The notes under the pieces are model-generated. The model worked only from the letters and a program-made list of their open reading frames with translations, was not told the DNA's origin and searched no databases. Both the position numbers and the translations under genes were made by a program. A DNA stretch of 64,000 nt from Dolomedes plantarius (taxonomy: Eukaryota; Arthropoda; Arachnida; Araneae; Dolomedidae): positions 70,798,488 to 70,862,487 of the forward strand of contig OU015503.1 in the NCBI GenBank assembly GCA_907164885.2, read 5' to 3'. Shown one piece after another: positions 21,955 through 33,419 of this stretch (the stretch's first letter is position 1; every line of letters begins with the position of its first letter).

Positions 21955-22390
21955 TAATTACAAAATGAAAAGAACTTTTTATATATCATGTTTTTAAATT
22001 TTCTGTTGAATCATATAAAGTTGACAATTCTATGTATTAATAAATACTTTTCTAAAATATTTTTGATGAATTATCCCATCAACTTGAAAGAAAATGAAGT
22101 TAATTGGAAGTTAACTAGCGTTTAACTTTTCGTTCTCGTCCCGGCCGATAGATGTCTGCAACAGTCTACAAAACAAAATTAACTGAAAATGAATTCAATA
22201 CTGCTTAAAGAGGGCTAAAAGTATTAAAATAATGCATTGTCATCGGGTTCTGAGCTATTCTAAAAGTTTTAAATGTCTAGCTAGTCGGGAAGTTAGTTAA
22301 AAATCGATTGCAAGATATGTATGCAAGATATGTATGGGACAAACACACAAAAAAACAAAAAAGAAAACAAGTTAATAAAAACATGGTAAT
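21955..22390 (+). repeat. Dispersed repeat family A, copy 3
   Basis: Same ends and body as 8674-9101, with a small local duplication of GCAAGATATGTAT near 22310-22335. Confidence 0.8.
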
Positions 22391-23196
22391 AATTTACTTT
22401 TACTAAATTTTATAAAATAAATGAAGATAAAATACATGCTTGGAAAAACATAAATAACAAAAAAAGCATGATAAGGTGGTTAAAAACAACAAATCAAAAG
22501 ATTTTTCCGCACTGTTTCACATTTATATGACAAACAACGCACACAAACAAGAGTTAGCAGAATAAGACGATAAAATAGCATTGAGTAGCAGCACAAAACA
22601 GTTTCAAACCTAATATTTTGGCGTGCTCTTCAGGTTTTTATCAAATGGTATAGAACAAGGTTTTGGAAACATTTGATAGAGGTCTTTCATCAAATTTTGG
22701 CTAACACATATCTATAAAACCTGCATTTTTCTACTATTTGTAATCACAAGAAAAGGAGAAATCTTGAATGCGTTCAAAATGCAAATAAAATTCAAATTCC
22801 TGTTTCCGAAAAGAACGCTTAAAAACGAGTTTTATTTCACATGTAATTTTGGAAGATTTTATTCATGAATAAATCTTTCCCGCGAAAGGAAATGTCGTAT
22901 TTCGATGCGTTTGTTTTCGGAAATAAATTAAACATTGAATCCAAAATTGTATGAGGAATTAAATATGAAGTTTTTTAATAACATATAACTAAGAAAAGGC
23001 TTAGCAATGGAAGACCACAAGCAAAGGGCATCAAGCATGAAGCATCTATCACTTGCTTTGGCAGTTTTGCATGAATATTTTTAACGGATTCAGCTTTCAA
23101 AATCACTCTAACTAGAAGCGACGTCCTTGTACATCGGCTCTGTCTTCTTTTACCACCTAGTAAACGTCGTTAACGTCAACCATTTTAACTAAAGTA
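22391..23196. other. Intergenic, nothing recognised
   Basis: A/T-rich non-coding sequence. Confidence 0.45.
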
Positions 23197-23984
23197 CTGT
23201 CCGACTACGGAAGCAAGGTCCCTGGAAGCTGTTGCGCATGCGCGAGAAAAGCTAGTCAACTTAGAAAATAGGGGAAAACGTCATATTTTCGGATGTGTTT
23301 GTTTATGAAATACGGAATGCATTTCAGACTGCTCTTTGTCCGCAATTTTAAAGTTATTTTTTAAAACTTTATTTTTGATCGAATAGATCAAAATATATTA
23401 TGATCAAAATATATTATTGGTGAATAATAATTTCAAAATAATAAAAAGAAAGAAGCAAATCTATTTAAAAAATAGGAGTTTTATAGGAGTGGATATTTTC
23501 GGATTACATCACAATCAAAATTATCTAAAGCTACGTTTTCGGTGGTTCTTTTTTTCTGACGTTTCCTCGGAGATTCAAATTTTGGAGTTTCTTCACTCTT
23601 TGCTTCTCTACGTATTCTTTTTGCACTGGACATTGATATCCCGATCATTTCACTAGCTCTCTTTATGGATTGCGAAAGTGGAACATTTCCTTCTAGTGCT
23701 TCTTTATCACACAATTGAAATACATTGTGTTTTATACGTTTACAATCACTACAGAACGGCTTATTCCGAGTAGTTGTGTTGGGTAAAGGATCCATTAATT
23801 TTAATATAATAATCAAAATAACAGACGAGGAAAAAGCAAGCAAGCGCAGTTAGTAACCGATTCTAAAGAATGTCGAGAGAATACGAGACTTTTCCCCCTC
23901 CTTCCTAAGCAGCCTTACCTACAGCGTGAATAGAATCGCCTTGGCACTATGCCAACCGTGGTTCTTCGTACTGTGGTCGGACAG
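23197..23984 (-). mobile_element. Deleted Tc1/mariner-superfamily element (788 bp)
   Basis: Ends CTGTCCGACTACGG (left) and, inverted, CTGTCCGACCACAG (right), with TA on both sides (23195-23196, 23985-23986). It keeps only the N-terminal part of a minus-strand transposase. Confidence 0.8.
23481..23795 (-). pseudogene. Transposase N-terminal fragment (DDE_3-type)
   Basis: From the ATG at 23795 the frame reads FCSDCKRIKHNVFQLCDKEA, then PLSQSIKRASEMIGIS and SPRKRQKKRT. It ends in LDNFDCDVIRKY, the linker just before the catalytic domain in this IS630-Tc1 group. I recall the same order (xxPLSQxxKRTAxxTGxS, then SPxKxR and LDDFDxxVIR) from repeated arthropod transposases. The catalytic domain is deleted, so it is inactive, although the remaining N terminus is open and could in principle be a DNA-binding peptide. 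Confidence 0.65.
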
Positions 23985-23986
23985 TA

Positions 23987-24972
23987 ATATCTATTGTTCC
24001 CCTGTTTGTATAAAATTTGTCTAGTGTAGGCACCTATCCCTAAATTTCTGAGTTTGTTTATATGAAATTTAAAAGAAGTCTTCTTTAAATTTTGACAGAA
24101 AAGGCTCCAGTGATTTCAAAAGGATAAAAATTCGTTTCAATCCAACGTCCGTTACCCAGTCATTAAAATTAATTAAAACTTACTTGAGATCAACAATATC
24201 GCAGTAGAGAATTAACAGTTTTGCAATACTTTCTATAGATCGTGAGAATATTAAAATTTGATCAAATCATAAATGATTTTTCTGATTAAAAAATCTAGAA
24301 ATACTTGTTTGTAGATATTTTTGTTCTATAAAAGAAATTTTTGTAGTCTAGCTACTTTTTATCTTTTGTTTTCTTATAAATGTACATAAAAAAAGTACTC
24401 TTTATACAATACATACAATGAAAAAAAATCTATAATTGAAAACCGTACTTCAGTGGTGAAATTTTTATCATTTATTCGTGCTGTCATCGGTTTCTGAAAG
24501 CCCATTTGTTTTATGTTAGCATTATTTATTAATATAACTGGCCACATTTATAATTTTAAATAAAACAAAATCACCGAAAAAGATCGCTTCTCCTATGGCG
24601 AAAGAAAAAAAACTACCAATTGCAAAAACCCAAATACCCAGAATTCTGCATCTATAATAATAAATTTTTGTATGATCAAGTAAAGCAAAAGGAAACATGA
24701 TTCTAAATGTTATCGAGCATTTTTGAAACTCCCTCACATTACTTCAGTAAATAGTAAGTAATATGATGAAGAATTAAGTTTTAAATTACGTTGATTACAT
24801 GAAAATAGAAATCAAAACATGCGAGGATTTTCTTAAAGCCTAAATTGTTAAAACCTTCATAATTTTCTTAATGCCTTAAAGAGCGATAAATACTTCTTGC
24901 GTGTAATACTGGTGTGGTGTTGATTATCCCTGACCCCTCATTTCGAGAATCGACCTCCCCGAGGCAGCGACC
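23987..24972. other. Intergenic, nothing recognised
   Basis: A/T-rich sequence without recognised features. Confidence 0.45.
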
Positions 24973-24976
24973 TTAA

Positions 24977-25668
24977 GGGGGTCCAGGACACATTTTATTT
25001 TTTTTTTATTTATTGAGTTAAAATTTTGAATTTTTTTGTGGTGGTTAACCATATAATTTGTAAACAAAATCATATATAAAACTTCTCGCAATTTTTTTTA
25101 AAAATTTAAAAATTTAAATTTCTTTTAAAAAGTGTGGTAAATTAAAATCGCTTTAACTCGAAATATTATCTGTCGAATTTCCATTTTTTTTTCATTTAAA
25201 TAAACAGAAATATACATGTTTTAGTTTTGATTCAACATGTTTAAAATATTAATTTTTTTAAAAAATTAAAAATATTTAGATTAAAAATTTCAAACAAATT
25301 GATGTAACTTATTTTTTAAAAATCATATTTTTAAAAGTAAATATTTTTCTCAAATTTGCTGAATCAATATATAAGTAAAATAATTGAAAAAGACATATTC
25401 CAAGTTTGAACTATTTATCTCTAACGGTTCTTGACTTATAACAATTTAAAGACAAGAAATGGTGAAAAAACCCATCATGCGGAAAAACGCATTTACAGGT
25501 TTAAACACAGACTGGCTACTATTGGAATGTTGAAAAACAAAAATTAATATCTCCTGTTGTAATTAAGATAAAAACATGATTTAAAAGTCCTTTTAAGCAG
25601 AAAATAACACAAAAAATTTTAATGCAATTAAAAAAATCGAATATTTGAAGAATTTTGTGTCCTGGACC
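24977..25668. mobile_element. TTAA-flanked MITE, copy 2, right end truncated
   Basis: Starts GGGGGTCCAGGACACA after TTAA (24973-24976) and follows copy 1 throughout. It stops at GTGTCCTGGACC and lacks the last CCC and TTAA. The breakpoint creates GGACCGGTCC. Confidence 0.8.
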
Positions 25669-26770
25669 GGTCCCAGGTCTCTTCTCACGGGATGTGGACT
25701 ATATACCTGAAAGACCAGCTTCTCCGAAAGACCGCTTTCTCCGTTTTGTCCAACGTTTTTTGTCCGTTTTTTGTCCGTTTTGTGGCAACGCTCCGTCCTT
25801 TCTATTGTTATTAATAAAATTACATCTTAGTATCGGGTACACCATCTGGCTAAAAGCACCTGATACTACAGCAAGGTTACTTCCCGGTAACATGATTAAA
25901 TGTAACATGACTTTAGCATGTTTATTGTTACAGGTTTTAGTTCTTCTACCTGGGTACGAGAAAGAATTAATAAAAAAAATCCAAAGCGAAAATGGGTGTA
26001 AATACACAATGCTCTTACGCAGAGCATAAAATCCAAAACAGAAACAGGTTTCTGACAGAAAGACGTGGAGAACGCTTTGCAAATCAAGGATTTGTAGAGT
26101 ATAGCTCACTTCTACCCAGACTTGGGTGTATATAATTTGAAGTGGCACTCTAAATTAATTTGATACAAACACAGTTTATACATGAAACAATGTTTATTGA
26201 ATTCGTTGCACATATAGAATTTGCTTTTACAGCAATAAGCATACGTACTACTTTTACGGAATATATATTAACATTCAATAGAAATACACTTTGAAAATAC
26301 TCCCAAACCAGCAGAGAGTCAAACCAGCAGTTCTGCCACGTAAACTTTGGGCCTGCTAAGCACAAGCGCTGGTTAACACCTGGAACTGCTTACTTCGTAG
26401 CTCCCTCTCGCTTATCTATCAACCTTAACAACACCTTCTTTTCAACCTTGTACAACCTCTGTATTAATCAAGCTGCTTGGTATGTATACCAAGCGCGTAT
26501 GCCGAAATTAGTATATCTCAAGCAGCTTCTTTAATTCATTCACTCAAAAGTTCGATTCTTGTGAATCGAATCTTATGTATACCTTACAGATTATATCTAC
26601 TTGTGTAATTTTGTCTAACAAACAAGAAGCTAACTTCTGATTAAAATCGCAATTTCTGGTGCGATCCCAAGAAACACACGTCGTTGGTCCAAAAGAAAAT
26701 TTTCGTTACATACTTGGGAAATGATTACTGTTGACATATTTTCCAGTAACAAATACAGGTCAACAGCAGA
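25669..26770. other. Intergenic, nothing certain
   Basis: No protein recognised. Near 26470-26490 GCTTGGTA-TGTA-TACCAAGC is an 8-bp hairpin. The region around 26180-26420 has an LTR-like look (ATGTTTATTG, CTGGTTAACACC) but I could not find paired ends. Confidence 0.35.
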
Positions 26771-26914
26771 TAAGGTCGTTCGCACTTTATGGAAACGATT
26801 TTGTAATTTATTTTTGTTATTTGCATTTTGAGATAAAAATTTGGCAACTTCAGTATAATCGTCTGCTACTGGTTTGTTTTGATTGGAATGTAAAATAAAA
26901 GATTTAGTTTGAAA

Positions 26915-27940
26915 ATGGATCCTAAAATTGCTAGATGGCTCGAAGATTACGTAACTGCGCTTTTCGAGGAGAAATATCCGTATTAACAAATTATAAAGGG
27001 GTGTAAAAAACCCGGTTATGGAATTTCATATAAAGGTATCTATAATATATTAAATTTGAAAGAGAAAAAAAGTCTAACTGAAAGTAAATATGAAAACATG
27101 ACCACGAAACCTCATCCTAAGACTGTTCGAACGCAGGTAAATATCAAGAAAGTGAAGTCTCTGATACTAAAGGAAAATTCGCCGACTCAAAGATCCATTG
27201 CATCGAAACTAGGAATGTCTTCTGGCACTGTATGTAAAATCATTCATAAATATTTGAAGTTAAAAATTATGTTTAAACCTAAAGTTCATCTGCTTTTGCC
27301 AAAACATATTGATGAAAGAAAAACAAATTGCAGAAAATTATATGAAAAACACCTAGCTGCTGGAAAATGGAACTTTTTGGTAACCCTCGATGAGGCATGG
27401 GTGTATTTAAGTGACTGTAATTTTTTAAAAAATCAATTTTCTATTGCTCAACTGACGGGAATGACCATATGAAATGGGTTCGTCAGTGTACAGAAAAGTT
27501 CCCAAAGGGATTCATGATAGTTGCATGAATTTGTTACGACGACAAATTAAAAATATAAAAATAGTTTCAAATAAAGCTAAAATAAATTCACTCTACTATC
27601 AGCAGAATATTTTAGAACCAATATTTGAAGAAGAAATTCTAGCCATATATGGAAAGGACATTGATAAAGTTAGGTTTCATATGGACAAAGTCTCTAGTCA
27701 CAGGTCTAAATCAGCTGCCGCTTATTTAGCAAAGAAAAAATCAGAAACGGGAATGAAGTGTATCCCATGTAATAAAATACCTGTAAAATCACCTGACGCT
27801 TCTCCAATGGACTTTTGAGCTTACGGTTTATTAAAACGAGCTTAGGAAAACGGCATTCAAGAACACTGAACAGACTTTGGAAAACGGTCAAGAGGAATGG
27901 GGTAAAATTGACATGACAGTACTGAGTAAAAGTTTATTGT
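26915..27940 (+). pseudogene. DD41D mariner transposase, multiply disrupted
   Basis: Starts MDPKIARWLEDYVTALFEEK and is stopped in frame at 26984-26986. It continues as a helix-turn-helix region (SIASKLGMSSGTVCKII) and enters the catalytic core with VTLDEAWVYLSDCN (first Asp). In a later frame FHMDKVSSH carries the second Asp, and SPDASPMDF, 41 residues on, the third. Frame changes occur near 27425 and 27473, and a stop follows MDF. Several lesions are shared with the copy at 44246-45115, including a TGA after GFMIVA. The family is common in spiders as I remember it. Confidence 0.8.
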
Positions 27941-29427
27941 TGTCACCGTAATATATTTATTAGTTATAGTATTAGTGGTAGTACAAGTAATTAGAGAGTG
28001 ATGCTCATATGTATAGTTCCAAATCAATTTATTAAACCAATCATAAAACATATACAAACAACATTATTCATTGAAGATTTCCGAATTTCTAATTCATTAA
28101 CACCATATATCTACATATACATTTCAAATTATCTTCCTTCCTATATCTTATCAATACATTAATTCTGATTATTTATTTAACCTTCATTCTCATCAATATC
28201 AAACTACTAACATTTTTATCTACTCCCTAACATTGTTATATTATCCTGCATTCTTAATTGCTATACATAAACACATTACAAAACTATTGCAAGATACTAC
28301 TACAATTAATATGGATATACACAAGCACTATTTTATGATAGATATTCTATGCATAAATGTAAAGATTTCACCTAATCTGCCCTATCTAATTAACTGCGCT
28401 CTCTAGTAGGCATTGGGCATTGCTAGGATAAGTCAAAATACTCTCCTACCTTGTCTGACGACACATCGACATCACAAGCCTTGTTGCGGCGTCCTCACGG
28501 CGCACGTCTCCGAGAATACACTCGCGTTGGGAGAGCGTTCGTCACTCCGAAGGTCCGTACCTCATCACAAGCATGGCTGGGGGGTCATCGGGGTCTCTGG
28601 TCCAGGGTAACAGCTGCGATCATCGGTATGCGGCGGACTCAGGGTGCTTTTCTCCGCATCTAGGCATTTGCTACGGGGGCGCGTTGGTCCAGGGGAAACG
28701 GCTGCTCCTCTCTCGCTAAATGACAGGTTAGTCGGTCGGCCTCTCCGGTATTGGGGTCTGCATCTATCTCATATCGGTTTGCTTTTTCGGGTACCGAGGA
28801 CTTGGCTTGTCTCTCCGGTATTAAGTTAGCAGCCCGTCATCTTCTTCTCTCTTCCTTCGCTGTCTACAGGGGCTTATGTGTGCTTAGTGAAAGATCTCAA
28901 ATCGTTCTGCCCTCTCTAAAAACTTTTCCTCTCGAGCTCAACTTCCATCATTAAATATTCAGGCCCTCATTGGTGGCCACCTTCTGTCCTATGGGTCGAT
29001 CCGGGACCCCTTCATTGGCCGATCACCCATTTTATATTCCCATCTTCTCCAATCCATATTGACGGGGGCGTTCGCCCTTGCACCTGTCTGGGGTTTCTTA
29101 CATTTTTGACTTCCCACGCTCTCGCCTGGGCCTCCCGTGGTTTTTCTAACGCCGGTCAACCTCGTAAATTGCCCTACCCCTTTTCTTCTCCTAACTGTGA
29201 CTCCGTTTTCAGATTTTCCTCAGCTCATTATCACCAGCTGGGCCCTTCGTTAAACGCAGCTGTTGACCGTTTTCTCATTTCAATTGCCCCCTCTCAACTT
29301 GTTATCTCTCCTTGCCATTCGCATACGCGGTACATTATCCCGCTGTTCAAGGCATCTCTTTTGTCTGATTTTTTGAATTCCATTTTCTATCGCCCCTTTT
29401 CTGAACACATGTCGTGTCTCCACGACA
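27941..29427. mobile_element. Solo LTR inserted in the mariner (1487 bp)
   Basis: Starts TGTCACCG and ends CACGACA (TG...CA), flanked by perfect 5-bp duplications ATTGT (27936-27940, 29428-29432). It is much more C- and G-rich than its surroundings from about 28470 onward, with a promoter-like C/T-rich half. No pol, primer-binding site or second LTR is present, so it is the product of LTR-LTR recombination. Frames at 28413-29447 are short, overlapping and not protein-like. Orientation and superfamily are undetermined. Confidence 0.85.
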
Positions 29428-29565
29428 ATTGTCACGGGAAAATTTGAGCTAGAGCTATTGTTAAGAATCCTGGCTATCAGATAGAAGCAAAGTGCCGCAA
29501 GAAACACAGCATTTATGCATAAAACTTAATTATCAAAATCGTTTCCAGAAAGTGCAAACTACCTT

Positions 29566-30692
29566 CTGTAAAAATTTTGACAAAAAATGTTGTTGTCCTA
29601 ATTGCAAATAAGTACTGTTGGGCCAACAATTGTTAAAAGTGTGTTCTCCCAACTGCGCCAATTGCTGTTAAAAGTCGCCTATATGTCGTTCTCTTGAAGC
29701 CAAAAACAGAACCGTTGGAACTAAACTTCCATAAGTACGTATGACCAGTTACCAAATAAAATAATCTTATTACCAACAACTGAAGATCATCGTTCCCCAA
29801 TTACAAAAATAAAGTACTCATATATATTAACATTTATATACGAGTACTCATATATACGAGTACTTTATTGACATTAAGTTTTACTTGTGATATCTTTGTA
29901 TACAAGCACTGTTTTTTGTTTTCTTTCTTTTATTACATGGAATATGTTTTTTCGGAGTTTTTAAACATTAAAAACCCTTTTATGACTTTATGAATAACCA
30001 AAATCATTCTCACCTACGTAAAGAAAGCTAAAAATGCTGGAACAAAAGAATCTGGACACGATTAAATCAACATAAAAGTAGATTTACAGCTCAGCACCGA
30101 AAGCTAGGGAAATCTTTGAGCTGAAATAAATTTCCATTCCGTCGTTTATCCCAGACAAACAAGCGTTATTTATTTACTTACGGTGACTATAAAACGGGAG
30201 CAATAATCACTTGGCAAAAGAAAGAGCGCATTTACGAGCTGTAACCCTACTTACATGACTCTCTGGAAGCAAATTTATTCCTCTTGCACGGTGCTTAGAC
30301 AGGACACTTAGCATCTGTTCTTATTTCACTTCCTCTCTCCAAAATCATTGAATCCCGTTTTTACGTTGTGTAGTCTCTGAGTTTTTTATAAAGACAAACT
30401 TTATTTTCAAATATTCATCTTGTCGAAATGAGGATTCTGCGAGATGGAGTATGATATTGTACTATTATTCTTTCCAATAAATTCTGAGAATGGAAATCCG
30501 AAAATGAAATTTCCTCACGTCGCCGGAAGTGTCAGAACGCTAGCTTCGAAATCATAGAAAGCGGGGTTCACTTCTTGCTCTTTGTAAAGTGCAGATAGTG
30601 AAGGTAGCATAGACCGTTATCCATTTGCTTTTTAAAAATAGCAGCATCATTGGAAAATATATAAAACAGATGGATAGATAAACATATAAATC
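29566..30692. other. Intergenic with one hairpin
   Basis: AATAAAGTACTC (29808-29819) pairs with GAGTACTTTATT (29858-29869). The stem therefore carries AATAAA, a polyadenylation word, on both strands. Otherwise nothing recognised. Confidence 0.5.
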
Positions 30693-30760
30693 AAGGTAGC
30701 CTGGTGGTAGCACTTTGGGTTCGGACTGAGAGCGCTCGGTTCGAACCTCGACTATGCCAT
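30693..30760 (+). mobile_element. tRNA-like SINE head
   Basis: An A-box-like TAGCCTGGTGG at 30697 and a perfect B box GGTTCGAACC at 30738-30747 lie about 40 bp apart. The outer ends do not form an acceptor stem, so it is a SINE-type head rather than a tRNA gene. A body may extend to about 30815, where a (TA)n tract begins. Confidence 0.55.
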
Positions 30761-30819
30761 TAAACTTTTCCTTACGGAGTGGGATAACATGTATTCCAAG
30801 AATTCGGTCCCAAGAATGA

Positions 30820-30820
<1 letters not shown>

Positions 30821-30854
<34 letters not shown>

Positions 30855-30855
30855 T

Positions 30856-30947
<92 letters not shown>

Positions 30948-30949
30948 TT
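30821..30949. repeat. (TA)n microsatellite with CATACACA interruption
   Basis: Alternating TA with ACACATACACA-type interruptions near 30841-30862. Confidence 0.95.
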
Positions 30950-31077
30950 ATATATAAAGAGAGAGCGATTTTGTACGTGGAGGGTAATCTTCAGAACCAC
31001 TGTACCTATTTGAAAAATTCTTTCACTGTTTGAAAGGTACATTATTCCAGATGGACATAGGCTATATATTATGTATA

Positions 31078-31419
31078 TCTGATCAGTAGAAATAAAGTTA
31101 GGGGCTTAATCCTAACAATCTCCATTGTTTCCGCTACTTTATTCTACCGCTTTTTGTTCCGAAGATTTCAATGATCCTTAGCGTGGTGCTATCGCGGTGG
31201 GTTTCTGTTCTGACGGTAGCGCTTCGCACCTAACCGTTCTCCGGCACGCCTTTTTCTTTTAATAAATTTATTTTAATTATTAACTAACGTAAAATTAATT
31301 TAAGGTATTATTTAGGTTATTATTAAGGTAAAAAAAGATTTACAATTTATTTGCTATCAACTGGAAATTTTTTGGTATAATATTTTGTTCAACCCGGACA
31401 AAGTCGGGACGGGCCGCTA

Positions 31420-31420
<1 letters not shown>
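31078..31420 (+). mobile_element. Possible short Helitron (family 3)
   Basis: The 3' end has a GC-rich stretch CCCGGACAAAGTCGGG, then CTAG (31417-31420) followed by T and a (TA)n tract. A possible 5' TC after A is at 31078. The two ends are Helitron-like but no second copy in the window confirms them. Confidence 0.45.

Positions 31421-31466
<46 letters not shown>
31421..31466. repeat. (TA)n microsatellite
   Basis: Alternating TA tract after the candidate Helitron end. Confidence 0.95.
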
Positions 31467-31467
<1 letters not shown>

Positions 31468-31473
<6 letters not shown>

Positions 31474-32492
31474 CCCCCTTAATGGCCGTTCTTACAAAGA
31501 GGGTATGACATTTCCTGTTCAAAAGAAGGAATCGGAAAAACGGTCCCCTTAAACAAAAGGTTGAATATCTTCGTGTTTATGCTGGATATGGGCACGTTAA
31601 ATCTGTAGACCGGAGAGTCCTTCTATGAGGGTTGGTGAGGTAGGAGACCCCCCCAGATGTCGCCCTTAGGAATGCTCGATCTAAATTGAGGTTGTACGTG
31701 GACAAGACGAAATCCGACCTTTGTGGTGGCATTGTAAAACTGGACCGGACTGCTATTCAGCTGCCATCTTTTAACCTTGTCTGGAGTTGTTCAAGAGTTG
31801 TTTAGGAAGCATGCCAAAAAATCCAAATTCTCTTATAAACGTCGCCAAGGCATTAATATATTACTTGTTTTATTGGAAGATTTGGCGAACTTTAAAAAGG
31901 CAAAAAAGCAAACTTGGCAAAAGTGACGCCAATAGTTCCTTTGTGAAACAAACTCTGTTCGAGATTTTTAATACTCCCCAAGGTATTCTTGATTAAATTC
32001 ATTAAATTTCCACCAATGTTAAAAGTCGCCAAGGCATCGCTACATCACTTGTTTATTGAATATTTTGGCGAAATTGTGAAGGGCAGAAACACGAATATAT
32101 AACACGAATATGAAACACAAAGCATAGCGTTAAAGCGCTAAAAATATGAATAATTAATGCCATTAATTCGTACAGCCAACATATTGTGCGTTGGAACAAG
32201 CGTTGGCACGTCTTTTACATGTTTTATTGTTTCGGGTAACTTGCTATTGTTAACTATTCTTTTTTATTTCTTTTATTTACTTCTTTTGGAGGTGTTAGGT
32301 GTTGGAGGGATATAGCATCATATTCTGAGCTTTACCCCTCCAATAGCATGTATTTCTAGAGAGCAAACTATTTAGAAACACACTTTCCACTCTATAGGTG
32401 ATAACTGTGCTACTGAGAAAAAGACATATTATTTCTTCAGTTGCTTCCTTTTAAATATCTTTGCTAAGATTTAGGTATATATTATATATATA
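31468..32492. other. Intergenic, nothing recognised
   Basis: GTCGCCAAGGCAT occurs at about 31841 and 32026, each followed by similar sequence (CACTTGTTT-TTGAA-ATTTGGCGAA), a weak local duplication. No gene recognised. Confidence 0.45.
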
Positions 32493-33400
32493 CTAGCTGT
32501 TTACCCGACGTTGCTCAGGTATTTATTCATCTCAGTTTTTCACTACACAGGAAAAGGAATGTATTCTACCTATATTGTAAAATCTAAGTAATTCTATTTA
32601 CAGGTATTTAAAAGTATATGTACAGTATACAAATCATAAAATAAAATTAGAACTTCACTCTATTATTTAACTCAAAATTTGATTATAAACAACATTTTTA
32701 GTTCATCTCAGTAACTCCAAAAACTATTGATTCAACACCACTCTCGGTCATTTTGGACATTTTATATTCACCCCTTCTTCCCCCCTCGTCCCCCATGCTA
32801 ATGGGGGGGATGAACTTGCATTTGATGGCACCGGGAGTGTCACTATTAATCTCAGCGATCCCAAAAACTATGGATTTGATACTACTCTCGGTGATTTTGG
32901 ACATTTTATATTCACCCTTTCTTCCCCCCCTCGTCCCCCATGCTAATGGGGGGGGACTCAATTTGCACTTAGACGACATCGGGAATGTCACTATTAATCT
33001 CAGTGATACCAAAAACTAGGGATTTGATACTACTCTCATTTTCAACATTTCGTATGAACTACCGTCATTTTCAACATTTTATATTATCCCCTTCTCCCCC
33101 CCCCTCGCTCTCCCATGCTAATGGGGGGAGCTGAACTTGCACTTAGATGGCATCGGGAGAGTCACTAATAATCTCAGCGACCCCGAAAAACATGGATTCG
33201 ACACTAATATCAGCCGTTTCCGATTATTTGTACATGTGCCCCCTGGTCCCCTGCCCCCTCAAGGGGTGCTAGGGGTGTCTTATCCCGACCCAGTGTTTCC
33301 TGAGGGAGTGAGAGCAACATCTGTAGAAAATTTCATGTCAATCGAATGGACCGTAGGGAACGCATAAAGGACACACACACAAACATTCTCTTATATATAT
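32493..33400 (-). mobile_element. Minus-strand Helitron with internal tandem repeats (family 2)
   Basis: On the minus strand the 3' end reads ACCTGAGCAACGTCGGGT (a 6-bp stem with loop GCAACG), then AAACAGCTAG followed by T. This closely matches the classic Helitron terminus. The 5' side (right) reads TATATAAGAGAATGTTTGTG, the usual T/A-rich Helitron start, but merges into a (TA)n tract so the exact TC is lost. The body contains three tandem units with CCCCCATGCTAATGGGGG palindromes. No Rep or helicase sequence. Confidence 0.7.
32700..33190. repeat. Tandem repeat, three units of about 138-180 bp
   Basis: Each unit has ATTTTATATTCACCCCTTCT-type sequence, a palindrome CCCCCATGCTAATGGGGG, a GATGGCACCGGGAGTGTCAC-like segment and ATCTCAGNGATNCCAAAAAC. 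Third unit more diverged. Confidence 0.88.
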
Positions 33401-33419
33401 ATATATAAATATATATATG

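Larger units (their letters stand above)
26773..29564 (+). mobile_element. DD41D mariner copy 1, interrupted by a solo LTR
   Basis: Left end AGGTCGTTCGCACTTTATGG and right end, inverted, AGGTAGTTTGCACTTTCTGG. Left TA at 26771-26772; the right flank has changed. Removing the LTR (27941-29427) with one ATTGT leaves about 1.3 kb, normal for this superfamily. The tail resumes at 29428 with GGGAAAATTTGAGCTAGAGC, matching the copy at 44246-45115. Confidence 0.85.

Noticed and set aside
25655..26148. 124- and 149-codon frames on opposite strands
   Set aside because: They overlap antisense to each other, begin inside or beside a MITE end, and contain no recognisable domain.
28413..29447. Several overlapping frames of 60-113 codons
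   Set aside because: They lie in the solo LTR, overlap one another and show no protein-like conservation.
30693..30760. Functional tRNA gene
   Set aside because: A and B boxes are good but the 5' and 3' ends do not pair as an acceptor stem, so I call a SINE head instead.
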